Assembly (NCBI GenBank): GCA_003427395.1
Contig: BFEA01000019.1
Coordinates: 4,733,773 to 4,759,019, forward strand
From: Chara braunii
Taxonomy: Eukaryota; Streptophyta; Charophyceae; Charales; Characeae
Length of the DNA: 25,247 nt
Direction of reading: 5' to 3'
Shown: positions 9,258-20,146 of the stretch, piece by piece
How positions within the stretch are numbered: position 1 is the stretch's first letter
Layout of the letters: each line of letters starts with the position of its first letter
The notes under the pieces: generated by a model
The model's input: the letters and a program-made list of their open reading frames with translations, nothing else
Database searches by the model: none
Told to the model about the DNA's origin: nothing
Position numbers and translations under genes: made by a program

Positions 9258-10830
9258 ATGGCAACGGAGGAGGAGACAGATAACCGTAAGAGTGAAGGAG
9301 AACCAGGCTTAGAAGGCAGTGTCGCGCAAAGCGAAGGGTGAGAAGAACAGAGAATCGATAAATCTGGATGGTACCAAAGGGAACTGGAAGGAAATCTCCA
9401 TAGGAGAAAGCTCGGGGAAAGCCGGGGGAAGCAGGCAAGGGACCCAGGGGACCAAGGAAGGCAGGAATAAGGATAGGACAAGCCCCCGAAACTCGGAAGG
9501 AGCCATGCCTAAGAAAGTAAGGGTCACGGACACGAGGCGCAAACTAGCCGAGATAGACAAGAGGACCACGAAATACAAGGCAAGACTGATTGAGGAAATG
9601 ATGACTGGGGACGAAGAAGGTCCTCTGCAGGAGGAACCCCGGGACGAACGGAAAGCCAGCCAAGGTGGGACTGGACAAGGAGGTAAAGGTAGTGACCGTG
9701 GGGGAATGCCAAGCAAGAGAAGGAAAGAGAGAGAGAACTCTCCGGGGATGGAAGCAGAAAAGGCTACGACTCCGCCAGCCATGGACAGTGGGGCTAGCCG
9801 CCTGCCGATCACGCCAACAGTAGCGCGAGGATGCGAAGGACTTTGGAGCCTTAGGGAAAGAGTATTGGGATGGTTTGACCCGGAAGGAACTATGAAAACC
9901 AGGGAGGGACAGAAGGCCGACAAGGAAAGTCCGGATAACAGTGTGGCAGGTGAGGCCAGCAGCTCCGAGGGCGGCCTTAAGAAGATAGTATCGTCCCTCA
10001 CGCGAGCACTAAACAAAAATCAAGGCTATCTGGCAGATGCCAAGAAAAAGCTGACTTTCGATGGAGCAAACATCACGGAGTTCCTTATCGACTACGAGAA
10101 CCTAGCTGCGTTACTAAAGTGGACCGAGGAGGAAAAGATGGACTATCTAGGACAACATGTGTCGTTAAGCCTAGGACGGGACATAATGGTCATTGTAGTC
10201 GCAGGCCGGTCTTGGAAGGAGACCCGGGATGTGATGATGACAAAGTACCTAGCGGCAGAAAAAATGGCAACGGAGGCCGACCTAGCGGCAGTTCAGAGGA
10301 AGAACTTCGCAACGTACAATGATTTCCTACGGGAATTTACACTAGTAGCACTAAGGATCCCCGGGGTCACGGACCGGATAATGAGCAAATATTTCCTTAG
10401 GCAGTTCTCCGAGTTCGACAAAGACAAGATCACGTCAACCTACCAACAAACGAGCAGGTTTGTAAACACGCGGGATGTTGATTTTAGCACGGTAACGGAT
10501 CTGGATGAGAAAACGGTAGTAACGGAGACGTTGGCCTTGCTCAAGAAAGGGGATATCATAGATCTGACCGGTAGGACGGGCGACAAGATAAAGAAGGGGA
10601 TTGAAAGTCTATATGAGCGGGTGCACGGGGTCGACAATAAGATTGAAAGGATGGAAGGCGCGCTACTGGTTATGCAAGGGCAAGTATCCCGACCTGCCCT
10701 CCCTCCCCAGGAAGCTGTGGTCCGTCAGGTGTAGCAAACCGGGGATTCGGACGGAGAGATTCTGGTAACGAGCAATGCAAGTACTGCACCGCGATAGGAC
10801 ATTATGTGTGCGCATGCCCAAAACTCAACC
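9258..10830 (+). pseudogene. gag: Ty3/Gypsy gag (capsid/nucleocapsid), frameshifted
   Basis: The structural polyprotein of an LTR retrotransposon. A likely start is ATG 9258 (MATEEETDNRKSEG), whose frame stops at 9341 while the main frame is open from 9319 to 10734, implying an early frameshift. ATG 9505 is an alternative start inside the main frame. The N-terminal third is charged and low in complexity. The core at ~10050-10450 (LTFDGANITEFLIDYENLA, then TEEEKMDYLGQHV, FATYNDFLREFTLVALRIPGV and KYFLRQFSEFDKDKI) has the pattern of the Retrotrans_gag capsid domain. After the stop at 10732-10734 the reading continues in another frame with an Arg/Gly linker and a CCHC zinc knuckle. Two frame changes make it non-functional. 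Confidence 0.85.
10776..10817 (+). other. CCHC zinc knuckle of gag nucleocapsid
   Basis: The translation CKYCTAIGHYVCAC fits Cys-x2-Cys-x4-His-x4-Cys exactly, with codons at 10776, 10785, 10800 and 10815. It is in a different frame from the capsid part and in the same frame as the protease region that follows. Confidence 0.9.
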
Positions 10831-12094
10831 ATGATATTCTGAAAAGAAGGTGTACCAGGTCATTAAAGGGGGAGATATTTGGACCACAAGGGGAACGGGT
10901 GAACTGGAACTCACCAGGAGGGATGCGGCGAGCCATTATCATGCTCAACGGTCTAGAAATAACAGCCATAGAAGCCGAATCAGTGGGCGAGATCATCTGG
11001 GATCAGCTCCGGAGGAGCGGGTCGCAGACCAACTTTATTCTGGAAAGCGACGGACGTGATAGGGTGAACGCAACCACTCGACTGGGAACGGCCGGGAGAA
11101 GGATTAACTGTGACACCATTATGGAGGAGGTCGCCGGAAGCTCCGAACCCCAGGCAGAGCCTGAGGCCGAGGAACCAGAGAAAGTCTATGGAAAGCCTAG
11201 GGAAGAGGAGCCTGCGGACAAGGTTACCGCCTCTAAGAAGAAGTTTAGGTATCAAATCCCGATCTTAACCTTGCCTGAGCTCGACGACACCATTAGCAAG
11301 TTACTAAGAACCATGGTGTCGGTGTCTTTTCAGACCATGCTGCAGGCTAGCCCTAGGTTGCTCAAAGGGCTCAGACAACTGTTGGCTCGGAGGCGAGTAG
11401 AAATAGGCGACAACCCCGAAATACCAGAAGGGGATAGGGAGGAGGAAGCTCCGCAAGAAGTGACTAACCTTCAGAAGAGTCACGGGGGCTTGGAGGATCT
11501 CAAAAAGGCCTTTGCAGACATTCGTTTGAGCTTGCCCGACCGAGAGGGCGGCGAAGTTATTAGATCGTCACCCGGGACGAAGTTTAGCTTTCATGCGTTG
11601 CTCGTAGAAAAACTAAAAATTCAGATCGGAAGTCATCATACCGACGCATTAGTATACGGGGGAGCTGAAATCACTCTCATAAGAAGAGATTTCGCAACGA
11701 TCGCGGGATGTACGGTGAACAAGGAAGTAACAGGGAGCATCCGGGGAGCTGGCGGGGAAATCCCGTTCGCTGGGTATGCCACAAAGTGTGCTGTGAAGAC
11801 AGGTGTCAGGGAATCGATCTAGTCGTTTCAGCGGATGACCGTAATGGAGGAAATGGACCACGACATAATCCTCGGGAGACCGTGGTGCACAAATGTAGAG
11901 ATGATAGACCGGCCGAAGGGGGACGGGAGGAGACCCTCCGAAGGGGAGGAGACCCCCCGAAGGGGAAATTGGCAACATGGTCGCCGTCGTTCGAGGATAG
12001 CACGTGGAAAGGGTCTTTTGCAAGGATGGAGGGTATGGGAGAAAGGGTAGAAATCATGATTGAGGAAGCATTCAACAAGAAGGAGTAGATCAAG
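10831..12094 (+). pseudogene. Gypsy protease region with altered active site, stop and frameshift
   Basis: This region is open in the zinc-knuckle frame to TAG 11820-11822 and continues in that frame to ~11940. The retropepsin core is ALVYGGAEITLI (about 11646-11681). The family has Asp-Ser/Thr-Gly where this has Tyr-Gly-Gly (11655-11663), so the catalytic Asp is gone. The closing motif DHDIILGRPW lies after the in-frame stop. A 19-bp tandem duplication (11925-11962) sits where the frame changes. The following frame (KGKLATWSPSFED...) has another stop at 12086-12088. Between the zinc knuckle and the protease is an acidic linker of ~250 residues. Non-functional. Confidence 0.75.
11925..11962. 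repeat. 19-bp tandem duplication at a frame break
   Basis: Two units of the form GGGAGGAGACC-N3-CCGAA lie head to tail, differing at one base. It coincides with the frame change in the protease-RT linker and may be part of its cause, though 19 bp alone does not give the observed frame. Confidence 0.7.
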
Positions 12095-13765
12095 ATGGGC
12101 CTGCCCCTGAAGAAGAGGAGGCAGGAGGACGAAGTCCTAGGTGTTATAGTAGCGAAAAAGGAGTCAGAGGTCGAACTTGGTGCTAGCCTGCCCAAACGGA
12201 AAGAAGTACGCATAGACGTGCTGGAAATCGCACTCGCGATCCCCGATCTATTGCAACTCATCAACGCCCTCAGATACCCCAAGGTAGGAGTGGATTTGGC
12301 AACCTTGGCCAAATTCGAAAGAGAGGTGCAAGAGGGATATTGTCTGAATGGGAAACTAGTTAGTATTCAACCACGAGTCGTAGAGGCGACGGGGGCAATT
12401 CTGACTGTTCATTTTTTAGAAGAAAGATCATGGAAGGAAGTTTTCGAAAGTACAAGCAAGTAGGGAAGAAAGCAAAACCCGTCTCGATCCTGCTAGAGAC
12501 GTCGAAGGAAGAGGCTATGGAGAAGGAGGAAGAGGTCCTTCGAGTGATCCGAGAAAGAAGGGCGACAGAGGGACATCGGATACCAGATGAGGTAGCAGAC
12601 ACAATGAAGATAGGGATAAACGGGTTCTTAACGGAAGAAGAAACCCGCCTGATCAAAAGGACCTGCCAGGAGTTTCACCTGACATTTGCCTTCAGTGATC
12701 ACCAGAAGGGACGACTGGATGCGAAGTTAATCCCTCCGGTCAGAATCCACACGGTAGAACATGAGTGCTGGAATGACAAGGGGTCATCCTATGAATTTGG
12801 GATAGCAGGAGACGTAACAGACCTCCTCCAAGCGAAGATGGACTCCTTTGTTGCGGAGCCTACGGCATCGCCATACGCAAATCGGTGGTTCGTCTTTCGG
12901 AAGCCTAACAAGACACGAAGGTGGATTCAGGACCTGCAGAAGTTGAATGCCGTAACCATCCGGGATGCTGGCTCGCTACCTCAGGCTGACTTATTACCAG
13001 AATCACACGCCGATCGGAGCATTTACTCCCTAATAGATTTGTACTCAGGGTACGACCAACTTCCATTGGATGTTCGGGATAGACCATACACCCATATGCA
13101 CACCCCCGTAGGCTAGCTACAGATGCAAGTGACACCTATGGGATTCACAAACGCGGTGGCCAAAGCGCAACGCAGGATGCTTGCCTTGGCCAGGGACACG
13201 TTCCCAGAAAAATGTGAACCTTACATCGATGACAATCTGATCAAAGGCGCGCAGGAGAAGGATGAGACGGAAGTCCAGCCAGGGATCCGACATTTTGTGT
13301 GGGACCACCTGCATGACATCAAGGACTTACTCTGACGGTTCCTAATATACAACATTACGGCTAGTGGACCGAAGAGTATCCTAGCAGTAGCGGAGGTAAC
13401 TATACTAGGATTTCGTTGCGGTGCTTACGGCAGGAAGCCGGATCCGGCAAAAACCGACAAGATATCACAATGGCCGACACCGCTGCGCACGACGACGGAG
13501 GTAAGGGCATTCTTAGGCGTAGTCGGCTTTTGGAGGATCTTCATTAAGAACTTTGCCAAGATTGCTGAGCCTATCCGGGCTATGATAAGCGAAGAGGGAA
13601 CCATGGATTGGACGGAGGAGCGAGAAGGACCTGTCCAAAGGCTCAAGGACATATTGACATCTGAGACAGTCGCCCTGTCCGCGCCTTGTTTTAATGACGA
13701 AGTGGGACAACCCTTCATCCTAGAGACGGATGGAGGACCTTTGGCCGTGGGAGGTGTGTGAGGGA
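12095..13765 (+). pseudogene. Gypsy reverse transcriptase domain with stops and a frameshift
   Basis: RNA-dependent DNA polymerase of a Ty3/Gypsy element. The upstream linker is in one frame (12095-12463). The RT proper is in the next frame from about 12430, so a frameshift lies at about 12425-12460. Recognisable blocks are RWIQDLQKLNAVTIRD, LIDLYSGYDQ (first catalytic Asp), TPMGFTNA, YIDDN (catalytic Asp pair at 13228-13233), then the thumb and connection ILGFRCGAYGRKPDPAKTD and VRAFLGVVGFWRIFIKNFAKIAEPI. In-frame stops are TAG 13114-13116, between fingers and palm blocks, and TGA 13333-13335. The catalytic residues are kept even though the frame is dead. It runs into RNase H at ILETDGG. Confidence 0.92.
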
Positions 13766-14516
13766 GGAAAGGAGAGGCCAATTAGGTTCAAAAGTAGAAC
13801 CCTGAACTCCGTGGAACGGCGGTATTCGCAATTCAAGAAGGAAGTCCTAGCCATCCGGCATTGCCTTAAGACCTTCCAGGCCTACCTATTCGGGAGGCGG
13901 TTCATCTTAAGGATCGATCCGACGAATGTCGCAGGGGCTCTAAAGAATTACAGGCCTATAGATCCGATGGTAGAGAGATGGGTAGGATTCATTTGGCAGT
14001 TCGATTACAAGATCGAACGGATTGCTGGAATCCGCAACAAGGCAGATGGGCTGAGTCGGGTTTGCATCACTCCCGAAGGAATGGAGGATGCAGAGCCCAT
14101 AAACGCCTTCCTTGAATACGAAGGAGGGACTCTTGCGGTGGATAACGAAATGATGAGCGAGGGATGCACATCGGGAGAACTATTGATCCAGACTTTGGAG
14201 AAGGGGGCACCTGCCGTAGTAGCAGAACTTAGGGAAGGACCAATCACCATTCGAGGACGCAGAGAAGAAAATGACTCATGGGGAGCGATAGTAGGACCGA
14301 AGGAGGAGCTAATAGCAATGGCGGTCGAAGGAGGCTGAGAGGCAGTGATGAGCTTAGTGGAATCTTGGGAAAGGAAAGAGTTGCAAGTGGTAAACCAGAT
14401 GCAGGAAGGAAAGGATGGGGGCTAGGAAGGGGAGAATTTTTTCTATGTCCAATCATACGAAGAGCTCTTTCGGGAGATCGGGTTGTTGTTGGTAGGAAGA
14501 CCCGCCCAAAAGGGTT
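13710..14516 (+). pseudogene. Gypsy RNase H domain and linker
   Basis: The entry motif PFILETDGGPLAVGG (about 13710-13755) is in the RT frame. The frame then shifts near 13750-13765, and the domain continues at 13767-14050 with PIRFKSRTLNSVERRYSQ, KEVLAIRHCL, LFGRRFILRIDP, WQFDYKIERIAGIRNKADGLSR. This is the one-domain RNase H pattern of Gypsy elements. The linker to integrase is open to TGA 14336-14338 and then reads on in the same frame with further stops (about 14423 and 14529), through VMSLVESWERKELQVV and FFYVQSYEELFREIG. The junction with integrase needs one more frame change. Confidence 0.88.
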
Positions 14517-15623
14517 GTGTGCGGAAGACCTAGGCAAGTAAACATTATCCAGGCAATGCACGACGGGTTAGCTGGAAATCATCGGTCTTCCAAAGGAACA
14601 TTTGCAAAGATAACGCCACTCTATTATCGGCCAGGCATGGCAGGCATGGTCGCCATATACTGTCAGACTTGCCTTATTTGCCAAGAACGAAGCTCGGTAC
14701 GGGTCTTCGAGCCGCTTAGACCAACGCGGGTGTTAGGGCCGGGACATCTGGTCCACCTCGGCCTTGCGGTCATACCTGTATCAACGGATGGGTACAGGTA
14801 TATCCTGGATGCGCGAGACAACTTGAGTGGGTTCGTGGAGGCAGTTGCCCTCAAGAAAAAGACAGGGAGGAGTGTGGCGGACTGGATAGAAGACTTCTAC
14901 TTAAGGCATCCGTTCGTCAGAAGGTTTATAGCAGACAATGGGACGGAATTTGTGAACCAAGAAGTATTGGGGATGCTTAAGAGACTCTGCGTTTCGATCA
15001 AACTCATCGAGCCGTATCACCCTGAGACCAATGCACATGTGGAAAGGGGGCACCGAACCTTGAAGAACATGATTGCAAAGCTCGCAGGAGACCATCTGGG
15101 GAACTGGCCTAGGTATCTTAAGCAGGCTGTCTTTGCAGAGAATATGACTACCAAGAGGACAACAGGATGTATCCCGGCATAACTTTGGTATGGAAGAGAG
15201 ATCGACTTTCCTGTGGAAGCCTTGATACCTACCTGGAATACGTTAGATGATGATCTGCAAATGACCACTGACGAGTTAATCGAGGCAAGATGTCAACAAA
15301 TTCTTAAGAATGAGGAGGTCATGGAAGACATCGCCAGTCGGGTGCTGGACAGCAGAATGAGGGACGAAGCAAGGTGGGACCAGGTTAAGAATGTCAGAAA
15401 GGAACCACTTCAGGTGGGGGAGATGGTATTGCTAAGGAACTCGGCACTAGAAAGTACCTGGTCGGGACAGTTGGGAAGGAGATTCAAAGGGTCCTACCGG
15501 GTCGCCAAGCGGGTGGGACTGAACACCTTCGAACTGGAAGATTTGGATGGAACTGGACTGAAAGGGCTCTTCCCGGGGCAACGACTGGTCAGGTTTCTAA
15601 GTCGGGACCCAGTGAAACAATGA
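14517..15623 (+). pseudogene. Gypsy integrase with first catalytic Asp replaced and one stop
   Basis: One frame is open 14517-15623 apart from TAA 15180-15182. The N-terminal zinc domain has its His residues in HDGLAGNH (14559-14582) and its Cys pair in TCLICQ. The catalytic core has VHLGLAVIP where the family has the first catalytic Asp (Gly codon at 14760-14762), then DARDNLSGFVEAVALK, ADNGTEFVNQ (second Asp, 14934) and ETNAHVERGHRTLK (Glu, 15042). After the stop, the C-terminal part contains KEPLQVGEMVLLRN and RRFKGSYRVAKRVGLNTFELEDLDG, a GPY/GPF-type tail. I see no chromodomain. The loss of one DDE residue and the stop make it inactive. Confidence 0.92.
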
Positions 15624-16048
15624 CTTAAGGAGGCCGAAGATAAGGAAACGGAGGGGCCACAAGCTAAAGACTAACCACAGCCTTGCCCACACTATGGCTT
15701 GTCTCTGACCATGTTCGTGGAACTGTTTTTTTTTGGGGGGGACTGGCGCTTTGGCTTGGACTGAGTGAGGCTGAAAGGCAGTATGACTTGGGGGTTTGCG
15801 ATATCTGGCTTGTGTGACAACGCGAAGGGATGTCTGGGGCATTGTACCATAGTTTTTTACCCAAAAAAAATGGGGTCATTACAAACGATGCATTCGCATG
15901 TATAAAAGGGGCGTGATGCGAGGGATACTGGGTGCATTTTGGGAATGTCTACCGGCCTAAGGGGGGGGGGGAGACGCGAGTGTGTAAGGGACATTGCGGG
16001 TGTTGTTTTGCTATACAGGGCTTAGGAGTAAAACAAGAAAAGACAAAA
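15624..16048. other. Spacer between pol and the 3' ORF
   Basis: Noncoding DNA with a T9G7 run (15726-15741), short A runs, a TATA-like box (15901) and a G11 run (15961-15971). The G run is purine-rich enough to recall a polypurine tract, but no matching LTR start or duplicate could be placed. Confidence 0.5.
15901..15910 (+). promoter_or_regulatory. TATA-like box upstream of the 3' ORF
   Basis: TATAAAAGGG lies 148 bp before the ATG of the 3' ORF. It could drive that ORF separately from gag-pol. It is a single short motif, so the call is tentative. Confidence 0.4.
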
Positions 16049-16921
16049 ATGGAATTCGGCAACGAGAACGACAATGGGGCAATCAACAGGCCTACCGGAG
16101 GGGAAGAAGCTGGACCTAGCCAAGGGAGGAGGACAGCGAAGAGAAAATTGTACATTGGGCTCATGGGCGGGTCAGTGGTAGGCAGGGGTGGGAGGAAATG
16201 ATTGTGTAGGAGACCCTCACCCCTCCGCAAGGGAGAAGGTATAGAAATATCATCTGACAGTGAGGGCGAAAAGGGAAGGGCAAATGTGGAAGAAGGAGGC
16301 AACACAGAAATGGGAGATAAGGCTCGAGTCTCTAACAAGGAAGGGGCCAACAGGGGTGAACGACGTGAGACTTGGCATGGGGAAAGCGAGGGGGGACAAG
16401 GTATGCGCGACGAACGTGAGGAGGACGAGGAGAAAAGGGAGAGCCCGCTTGAAGGACGAAGCGGTCACGGCAGTTGCGAGGGGTATGGGACGGGGACAGA
16501 GATCCTTTTTACCTACGATCCAAAAAACCTTGCAGGTGGGTATAGCCCCATACAGACTGAAGACGAGCGGGACGAGGAGGAGGATATGCGAGAAGTTATA
16601 GAAATCAGCAGCGGGGATGAGAGGGATGAGATCTCAAGGCCTAGGGAAGAGGGGCGGCCTCCGATGCACCAGCCGGGCGACGGGGCTTTCAGATGGGAGG
16701 ACGAGTTTGGGCCAACGCCCAGTCATTGGTTTCAGCAATGGACCAATGTGATCAGGCACGAATGGATTATCAAGACTCGGGAACTCGCAAGGGCAGGGGT
16801 CGAAGCTATACCACTGGATTTTTTTAACGAGGCAGAGTTGCATAAAATTGTAAGGATGAAAAGGGAGATCGAGACCTACGGCCTGGGGGTTAAGAAGCGT
16901 GCCGAGGAACGAGGTGGATGA
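16049..16921 (+). pseudogene. 3' accessory ORF downstream of pol, acidic, two SIM-like motifs, one stop
   Basis: ATG 16049 (MEFGNENDNG...) opens a frame to TGA 16919-16921 (about 290 codons) with one internal stop, TGA 16199-16201. The frame is unchanged across it. The N-terminal part has a basic patch (GRRTAKRK). The middle is charged and probably disordered. Two similar motifs, GIEISSDSEGE (16238 on) and EVIEISSGDERDE (16592 on), have the hydrophobic core plus Ser/acidic tail of SUMO-interacting motifs. The C-terminal ~90 residues look folded and helical (HWFQQWTNVIRHEWI, then FFNEAELHKIVRMKREIETYGL). It occupies the position of an extra 3' gene after integrase. No transmembrane segment or signal peptide is visible, so an envelope protein is unlikely. 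Product unknown. Confidence 0.6.
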
Positions 16922-17690
16922 GGAACTGGGCAAGACGAGGCGCAAGGCAGCAATAGGAACTACGTGTTGACTTAGCATTGAAAAAGATCGCTGCTTTCTG
17001 TCAGCGGAGACATGAGAATGACGAGAACGTGTATAATATGGGCAAACTTGCTAAGGAGGAAGTGAAAAGAGAGCCAACTAAGGCTGTGTCACGATAAGAT
17101 AGAAGATAGTTTTTGAGGCTACTTTTTGATGAGCTACCTTGGGTACATAAGACAAAGACATGGGATTTGGGATGAGACCAATAAAGAGAGGGTGTATTGT
17201 GAATTCTGGATGGAATAAGGATTACGATTTTGAGAGGGGAAAACCTTGAGTACGGATTGACGAGCAAACCATGGCATTGATTGATTGGTCGAGTACAAGA
17301 GAGGTTAGGGAACCTATGGGTTAAGGGGCGTGAAGAACACTCCTTCCCTAGGAGCCTAATCCAACTGAGTCATGAATGAGACTGAGAATAGCCGAAACCT
17401 GAGAGATCAGAAAGAGTGAAAATGGAAGGGGCGTCTTTGTCATTTGTTATGGATGAACGGTCGGGTGGGCCAGTGCTGCTTGGGGTCGCAAGCCCCAACT
17501 CGAGTGCTAGACGCTAAGTCGGATGTACGCATGAATGATACATTACTGTGAGAAATTTGATAGATGGTACATTAATGTGAGAAATGGAAGAAAGAGAACA
17601 ACACGCAAAAGATGGAATGACCACCTTCTAACCTCCAAGACAGAAATGGGATCCGTAACCTCGAGGCCCACCCCCTCGGGCACTAACATT
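16922..17690. other. Noncoding, nothing recognised
   Basis: Purine-rich on the + strand. A short imperfect duplication (ACATTA-CTGTGAGAAAT and ACATTA-ATGTGAGAAAT) lies near 17540-17590. No coding frame or RNA gene stands out. Confidence 0.4.
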
Positions 17691-17850
17691 GAGAATGGAA
17701 AGGAATGACTCTAACCAAGCTGTTAGACTCGAGAACCGAAATGAATGACTCTAACCAGGTTGTTCGACTTGAGAATGGAAATGAATGGCCCTAACCAGGC
17801 TATTCGACTTGAGAATGGAAAAGAACGACCCTGACCAGGTTGTTCGGGAA
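17691..17850. repeat. 40-bp tandem repeat, four copies
   Basis: Units begin GAGAATGGAA or a close variant at 17691, 17731, 17771 and 17811, exactly 40 bp apart. They carry CTAACCAGG followed by a TGTT-GACTT-type end. The repeat decays after 17850. Confidence 0.92.
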
Positions 17851-17944
17851 TGGCCCCTGACAAGGGTCATTCCTTTTGAAATAGGCACTAGGGTCCCCTG
17901 CGTATTTGATTGAGAAAGGTTGATTGAGGATGAGCTGGAATGAG

Positions 17945-18270
17945 CAATAAGAGATGGAAAAGGCCAGTGGGTCGGTCATTGAAATAGCCAATGGGATGAA
18001 TGAGAGAGATGGAATACGCCGGTGGGTCGGTCATTGAAATAGCCAATGGGATGAATGAGAGAGATGGAAAAGGCCGGTGGGTCGGTCATTGAAATAGCCA
18101 ATGGGATGAATGAGAGAGATGGAAAAGGCCGGTGGGTCGGTCATTGAAATAGTCAATGGGATGAGAGAAATGGAAAAGGCCGGTGGGTCGGTCGTTGAAA
18201 TAGCCAATGAATTGAATGGAGGAAATGAAAAAAAACGGTGGGGCGGCCGCTGAAACAGCCAAGGGGGCGG
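17945..18270. repeat. 55-bp tandem repeat, about five to six copies
   Basis: Unit starts (GAGATGGAAAAGGCC) fall at 17951, 18006, 18061 and 18116, exactly 55 bp apart. A 51-bp spaced copy follows at 18167 and a diverged one after about 18225. The shared core is GGTGGGTCGGTCATTGAAAT. Confidence 0.92.
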
Positions 18271-19438
18271 AAGAAAGATGTGAATGAGAATGACAGGATA
18301 AAGAAGGCGGAACCTTAAAGCCGAGAAGGGCAGGGACCGTTGGCACGGTCACAGAGATTGGGTGTTGAGGAATGAGAAAATTGAGGATTGAGTGGGCGGA
18401 AGGGTTAGTCTTGAGAATGGCTATTGAAAGACTGACCGTCAGACCGGCCATGAGGGTGGCCTTGTTGATAAGAGGCTGTCAGACCAGCCATGAGAATCAG
18501 CCTTGAAAATAACATTGGATTGAATGATTGAGGATTGAATATTGCATTGCATAGGCAGGGGACCCTAGGCAACTTGAAATGGACTTAGAAATAGCCTTGA
18601 AATGAATTTTTTCTTTTTCTAGTTTTTGGCCTCAGCAGGAGGGGTGCTCGCACCGCGACCCCAAGACCTCTATCCCTATAAGGGAAAAAGTCTCAGCGCG
18701 ACCTGTTCCTCTTGTAAGAGGATGAGGGTTAAAGGACCAAGGCACCTACCGCTTGGATCGGTGCGGGACGTCTGGAACTGACCTCGACAATTAGCTCTAG
18801 TCGGGAAGTTCAAATTGCGCCTCGTGTTGAACGCCTTAACGTCAAAGGGTGAGGGAACCAAATGGGAGAGAGAGCCATTCTTTTTTTTTAGTCTTTTTTG
18901 TTCTCCCCAACCACACGCCATGTCGTTGAGGGGCGACATGACCGCTTGGAATGGACCACAACGGCTCGCGTTAAGTTGAGCAGCACTGTCCAGAGGGAGG
19001 AGTTGGGCGTGGCACCGGGTGGAAGCCACAACCACCACGGGGCATTGACACCGCCCCGCCGAAGCATTACAACCGCTTCGGGACTAATTGCAAGGTCTTC
19101 GTAACTGCACTCGTGGACTAATTTAGAGCCCCAACTCTCTTGAAAGGAAGAGGCCGGATCCAAAAAATTACCACTTAGGAGGAACGATTCGCGAGGAAGC
19201 CCTTACGGCAAGACGGGGTCCTGGTAGGCTTGGACTGGACTTGCCTTCCAGATGTGAGGAGGTACCTCAGTAATGACGTCCGTCTCGTAAGCAGCAAAAG
19301 GTCGGACGGAGTAAGGGGATGAGGTGAGTTATCAGCAGGGGGAGGACTGATCACCCTTCCTTTTTGGGACTGATGGGCCGGCATCCGCCTACTCGTTGGT
19401 GGGCCAAAGGTTGCGTACCTCCGAGTGAGAACTAGTCG
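18271..19438. other. Noncoding region with two short hairpins
   Basis: No coding frame stands out. Two perfect short dyads are visible: CATGTCG-N8-CGACATG (18919-18940) and CCGAAGC-N9-GCTTCGG (19059-19081). A CAGACC(A/G)GCCATGAG phrase occurs twice near 18440-18495. The block from about 18640 is more GC-rich than its neighbours. Confidence 0.45.
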
Positions 19439-19474
19439 TGCGATGGAGACATCGCATTTTGAGTGCGGGGAAGG
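19439..19474 (+). promoter_or_regulatory. Hairpin plus purine tract, possible retroelement 3' end signature
   Basis: TGCGATG-GAGA-CATCGCA (19439-19456) is a perfect 7-bp hairpin, followed at 19461-19474 by the purine-rich GAGTGCGGGGAAGG and then TGTGCC. The same arrangement recurs at 20877-20910. Polypurine tracts directly before TG mark the start of 3' LTRs, so this may be a remnant of one. Confidence 0.35.
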
Positions 19475-19529
19475 TGTGCCATCTACCGAAGAAAAAGCGT
19501 GCAAAAGAGAAGGAGACCATGAGCGTAAG

Positions 19530-19800
19530 GATGGATGAGTAATTGACTTTGCGCAGGCTTGAGAAAAGGTCTGGCAAGATGTCCAGAAGAAAAGAATGAA
19601 TGAGAAATTGACTTTGCGCAGGCTTGAGAAAAGGTCTGGCAAGATGTCCAGGAGAAAAAAATGAATGAGTAATTGACTTTGCGCAGGCTTGAGAAAAGGT
19701 CTGACAAGATGTCAAGAAGAGAAGAATGAATGAGTAATTGACTTTGCGCAGGCTTGAGAAAATGCCTGGCAAGATGTCCAGAAGAGAAACGGGTGAATAT
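19530..19800. repeat. 65-bp tandem repeat, four clear copies with a decayed tail
   Basis: TTGACTTTGCGCAGG starts at 19543, 19608, 19673 and 19738, exactly 65 bp apart. The rest of the unit is GAGAAAAGGTCTGGCAAGAT plus a GAATGAATGAG end. Weaker echoes (GTCTGACAAGGTGTCTG, GGCAAGGCCTGAG) continue to about 20160, up to the methyltransferase remnant. Confidence 0.93.
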
Positions 19801-20146
19801 TGATGTTGCATGAGTTTGAGAAAAGACCTAGTAAGCAACTTGTGTGATTGATTTGGCATAAGCTTGAAAATGGGCCGAGTAAGACGTCTGGAAAGGAAAA
19901 GACTCGTATGATAGACTATGTATGGATCTGAGAGAAAGATTGGCAGACTGGGAAACAAATGAGTATTTGGAAACAGGTCTGACAAGGTGTCTGAAAGAGA
20001 GATGCACAAGGGACGAACTGGACAACATGCATGAAAAAGTTAAAAATAAGCAAGGAACAAGAAAAGACAAAGAGTGATATGAATGCAAAATTGGCAGGAC
20101 CTGAGGAGAATTGGACGAAAGGACCCAGGGGAGATGCATGTGAATT

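Noticed and set aside
9309-10016. 235-codon minus-strand frame
   Set aside because: Antisense to the charged N-terminal part of gag. Purine-rich coding sequence leaves the opposite strand open.
10700-10776. Programmed ribosomal frameshift between capsid and zinc knuckle
   Set aside because: I see no slippery heptamer or clear downstream structure. Zinc knuckles usually share the gag frame, and the copy has many other breaks, so simple mutation is more likely.
15213-15623. Chromodomain at the integrase C-terminus
   Set aside because: The tail ends shortly after the GPY-like region and shows no chromodomain aromatic cage pattern.
17691-19800. CRISPR-like array
   Set aside because: The repeats are directly adjoining tandem units without unique spacers, in a eukaryotic context.
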